From assembly GCF_000517265.1 (NCBI RefSeq), contig NZ_AYSJ01000004.1, positions 212,389-260,088 of the forward strand: 47,700 nt of DNA, read 5' to 3'. The notes beneath the pieces are model-generated. The model saw only the letters and a program-made list of their open reading frames with translations, was not told the DNA's origin and did no database searches. Both the position numbers and the translations under genes were made by a program. The stretch comes from Photorhabdus khanii NC19 (GTDB taxonomy: Bacteria; Pseudomonadota; Gammaproteobacteria; Enterobacterales; Enterobacteriaceae). Shown here in pieces: positions 45,422-47,700 of the stretch; positions within the stretch are counted from its first letter, which is position 1, and the number at the start of each line of letters is the position of its first letter.

Positions 45422-45867
45422 CATGTTCCCTTTTATTCCGGTCGTAAAAATAACGCTCACAACGATTCATATGTGAATTTTTTGTAAACTTTATCGAGGA
45501 TAAATACACTATAGAAAGTGAACAGGAATACCGACCATCGTCCTAAAGAACGATATCCAAAGGGGGATGAATCACTGAATGAGCATGACGAAAAATACAA
45601 ACAAATAGCGGAAAATAAAAATAACCAGTTAAATATCAATCAATAAGGAACAAACCCGTTTATTAATACATAAAGAAATTATTTCAGATATGTACCAACA
45701 GAGTGTGATGAGTGAGTTATCATCACCTTAGGAAATTTCGTTTATTGCAACCTACATCACGTTATTAATATGTTTGTTTTGTGTTAATTCTGCATTTTAA
45801 TTAGCATTTGATTAATCGTCGATGATTGATTTATTCAGTTAGGTACTACTCTAAAGAGAGAACTTTC
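45422..45867. promoter_or_regulatory. Divergent promoter region with inverted repeat
   Basis: AT-rich region between the permease and the LuxR-type gene. It contains gtgatga-N8-tcatcac at 45705-45726, a perfect 7-bp inverted repeat that could be an operator. No ORF here is convincing. Confidence 0.45.
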
Positions 45868-46539
45868 TTGTCTACCGTACTCCCTGCCAGCCGTGAAAAT
45901 GCCTTAATCAATAGCTGCCTGAATACCATTGCCCATCTGGTTCCTATCTCAGCAGCAGCATTCTATCTGGTGAACAATGAGTTACACCCGGAGAATTACA
46001 TTCTGTACGGTATTTCAGACGAAATACATAAAAATTATCTGGCGAATTTCCAGCAATTAGATCCACTGAGACCTGCCAATTATCAGCAAAATGAGATAAA
46101 TATGGTTGGCATGGATCAACAGACACTTACGAAGAATAATAAGTATTACCATGAATTTATGCTGCCGAATAACATACAGGACATTGCGGAAATATTTATC
46201 CGTCAGCATAACCGGATTATTGCCGGCATTTCTCTATTACGGGATACACCATTTACCCCACAAGACTTTAACCGCCTCAGTACTATCTTGCCATTAATTG
46301 AATTAGCCGCCAGAGATTTACTGCCTGAAACACCGGCTATTCTGACGGCTAAAGAGCAGGAAATTATTAATCTGGTAAGAGAAGGTTCAAGTAACAAACG
46401 TATTGCACAAGTACTTGATATTTCCCTGTCTACGGTAAAAACCCACCTACGTAATATCTTTGCCAAAACTAAAGTCACCAACCGCACTGAACTGGTTTCC
46501 AGTGGGTTTATTACCCGGCTGAACCTGAATATCGATTAA
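45868..46539 (+). CDS. LuxR-type transcriptional regulator (solo)
   Basis: 223 aa from a TTG at 45868 preceded by AAGAGAGA; the frame is open to a TTG at 45826. The first ~140 residues are a GAF-like sensor fold ('LVPISAAAFYLVNNELHPEN', DPLRPANY). The last ~65 residues are a LuxR helix-turn-helix: 'LTAKEQEIINLVREGSSNKR' then IAQVLDISLSTVKTHLRNIF. The sensor part lacks the W-Y-D-P-x-W set of AHL-binding LuxR proteins, so it probably does not sense AHL. Not paired with a luxI. Confidence 0.88.
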   Translation: MSTVLPASRENALINSCLNTIAHLVPISAAAFYLVNNELHPENYILYGISDEIHKNYLANFQQLDPLRPANYQQNEINMVGMDQQTLTKNNKYYHEFMLPNNIQDIAEIFIRQHNRIIAGISLLRDTPFTPQDFNRLSTILPLIELAARDLLPETPAILTAKEQEIINLVREGSSNKRIAQVLDISLSTVKTHLRNIFAKTKVTNRTELVSSGFITRLNLNID

Positions 46540-46586
46540 ACTAAGAGGATATCCTAACCTTTTATCCCAAAGAATGTCCATTAAAT

Positions 46587-47067
46587 ATGACCTTATACTG
46601 GTTTAGTCGTAGTATAAAAATCAGTAGCTTACCGGAATGGAAATGGGTGAAGGCAACCCCCCTACACGGATACACCTGAACAGCGCCGGCAACTGCAACA
46701 GGCTTATATGGCCGTTTGGCAGGCCTATAATGCAAAAGATGTGAATACGCTCCGAGAACAACAAAAAGTTGCGCTCAAAGCCTGGGCCTGGGCTACCGGC
46801 GAAAATGAAGAGAGTATTTTCATTGAACAGTCTATTAGTGAGATCAATGCAAAAAACTTCAAAATGATACCAATTAATTGGAATGATTACACCGTTAAAA
46901 TAATGAATCGGGGCAGAATGGTCAGATTAGTGAATAAATCAGATTTAAGGCACTCTCCAATATCCTATTACGTTGATGATGAAGATGGTGAAGATGGTGA
47001 TAAAGATCTTGCTACTATTGCACCAATCTTTTCATTAATTAACGGGCGTTTTGTCCAGGTGATTTAA
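46587..47067 (+). pseudogene. Unknown protein gene interrupted at a C6 tract
   Basis: From ATG 46587 the frame gives MTLYWFSRSIKISSLPEWKW then VKATP and ends at a TGA (46677-46679). Counting five instead of six C at 46657-46662 joins it to YTDTPEQRRQLQQAYMAVWQ and on to ...SLINGRFVQVI at 47067, about 159 aa. The 119-codon frame from 46708 is thus the 3' part. No family recognised; an acidic run DDEDGEDGDKD lies near the end. Could be a decayed gene, a phase-variable one, or a sequencing error. Confidence 0.6.
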
Positions 47068-47164
47068 TTAATAGTATCGGGTTCTTTAACCCGATATTCT
47101 TTCTTGATGAGAAATACAGTAAAAATCAGTAATATCGGTAAAAAATCAGGAAAATGCTATTAAC

Positions 47165-47430
47165 ATGGTTCAACAGACACTAACGAAGAAGAATAAATAT
47201 CACCATGAATTTATGCTAAAAAATAACATACAGGACATTGTAGAAATATTTATCCGCCAACATAGCCAGATTATTTCTAGCATTTCTCTATTACGGAATA
47301 CACCATTTACCCCAAAAAAACTTTAACCATCTCTGTACTATCTTGCCATTAATTGAATTGATTTACTGACTGAAACACTGGCCATTCTGATCGAGAAAGA
47401 ACAGGAAATTATTAATCTGATAAGGATACG
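47165..47430 (+). pseudogene. Decayed partial copy of the LuxR-type gene
   Basis: The DNA matches 46116-46380 of the regulator gene ('QQTLTKKNKYHHEFMLKNNI', then QDIVEIFIRQH, SISLLR). An extra A in an A-run near 47316-47322 shifts the frame to a stop at 47326, about 12 bp are deleted after the LIEL codons, and homology ends near 47430, before the DNA-binding domain. It lies just after the unknown gene at 46587, so that gene is bracketed by the regulator and its remnant. Confidence 0.75.
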
Positions 47431-47499
47431 TGCCTGTGCGGTGAATGACGTGAAAGCCTAGAAAATTAAGGATGCATCGGTAAATTTATAAGCCCAAGT

Positions 47500-47700
47500 T
47501 TAGGTATCTATTTCTTGCCAAACTATACCACCTTTATTACTCCACTTAACGATATCAGGAGAATTTAGTGGTTTTCCGGTTAATCCCCATGGATCGATCC
47601 ATATATTGAGTAGAATAAAAGGCTTATTTTCCTCACAAGAGAAACCAATGTGGATATAGGAACAACCGAACTGACGTGACTGCTCCCCGCCGTAAACGGC
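47500..47700 (-). CDS. 3' end of an unknown protein (runs off window)
   Basis: 67 codons on the - strand, open from the window edge to a TAA at 47500-47502: SRQFGCSYIHIGFSCEENKP, then 'FILLNIWIDPWGLTGKPLNS' and WQEIDT. W-I-D-P-W-G-L is reminiscent of the x-D-P-x-G-L motif at the junction of Rhs/polymorphic toxins, but here it is near the C-terminus and may be accidental. No family assigned. Confidence 0.5.
   Translation of the reverse strand, partial: AVYGGEQSRQFGCSYIHIGFSCEENKPFILLNIWIDPWGLTGKPLNSPDIVKWSNKGGIVWQEIDT

Noticed and set aside
45457-45639. 60-codon - strand ORF upstream of the permease
   Set aside because: No ribosome site, low complexity, sits in the promoter region.
1-47700. 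CRISPR array
   Set aside because: No regularly spaced short repeats were seen; the repeats present are long direct copies of coding or AT-rich DNA.
47500-47700. Rhs core protein based on the W-I-D-P-W-G-L motif
   Set aside because: No YD repeats in view and the motif lies close to the C-terminus; too little sequence to decide.

Overview
The window reads as a chromosomal segment of an insect-associated member of the Morganellaceae, most likely Photorhabdus (possibly Xenorhabdus). The housekeeping genes are enterobacterial and keep enterobacterial order: deoC-deoA-deoB-deoD, yjjV-yjjU-osmY-like-prfC-rimI-holD, then rsmC, two tRNA-Leu(CAG) genes and a yjjZ-like gene. Between them lie polymorphic toxins, an ERIC element, SymE genes, a LuxR solo and many decayed genes. 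The genus is inferred from gene content; no search was run.

1-6183: three CDI/filamentous-haemagglutinin C-terminal cassettes, all on the + strand. Each joins a near-identical pre-toxin segment to a different toxin tip and a likely immunity gene: a YwqJ-like deaminase, a DNA/RNA non-specific endonuclease and a ParB-like domain. Cassette 1 is frameshifted at the VENN motif, cassette 3 is shifted twice, and cassette 2 has an open toxin frame. An IS66 remnant and a symE gene sit between cassettes 2 and 3. kptA, a decayed symE and a duplicated AT-rich spacer follow.

8042-10585: a reverse transsulfuration pair (cystathionine beta-synthase and a cystathionine gamma-lyase/synthase) behind a possible MetJ operator. 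10674-14934: the deo nucleoside-catabolism operon on the - strand, with two CRP-like sites 52 bp apart and a perfect inverted repeat upstream. A CNT nucleoside transporter at 20193-21470 has its own perfect CRP palindrome.

15518-20129: a type VI secretion island placed between deoC and the transporter: vgrG, a DUF4123 adaptor, an unknown 113-aa protein, a Tox-REase-5 effector, its Imm52-type immunity protein, and a PAAR gene with an in-frame stop.

21760-28914: conserved core genes (yjjV, yjjU, a BON-domain protein, prfC, rimI, holD, rsmC, two tRNA-Leu, yjjZ-like).

28988-36554: a region rebuilt by duplication. About 260 bp, carrying the 5' end of an acyl-CoA dehydrogenase gene and the 3' tail of a Qnr-like pentapeptide gene, occurs on both sides of a tandem triplication of cytosolic serine hydrolases. 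One hydrolase copy is dead. An ERIC element is present in the right flank and absent from the left, giving a filled/empty site pair.

36996-47700: an AttM/AiiB-type AHL lactonase, alkaline phosphatase (possible Pho box), a periplasmic Fes-like esterase (possible Fur box), an HpaB-type flavin monooxygenase preceded by a 39-codon ORF that starts like tryptophanase, an APC permease overlapping a small gene, a LuxR-type regulator, an unknown gene broken at a C6 tract, a decayed copy of the regulator, and the 3' end of an unknown - strand gene.
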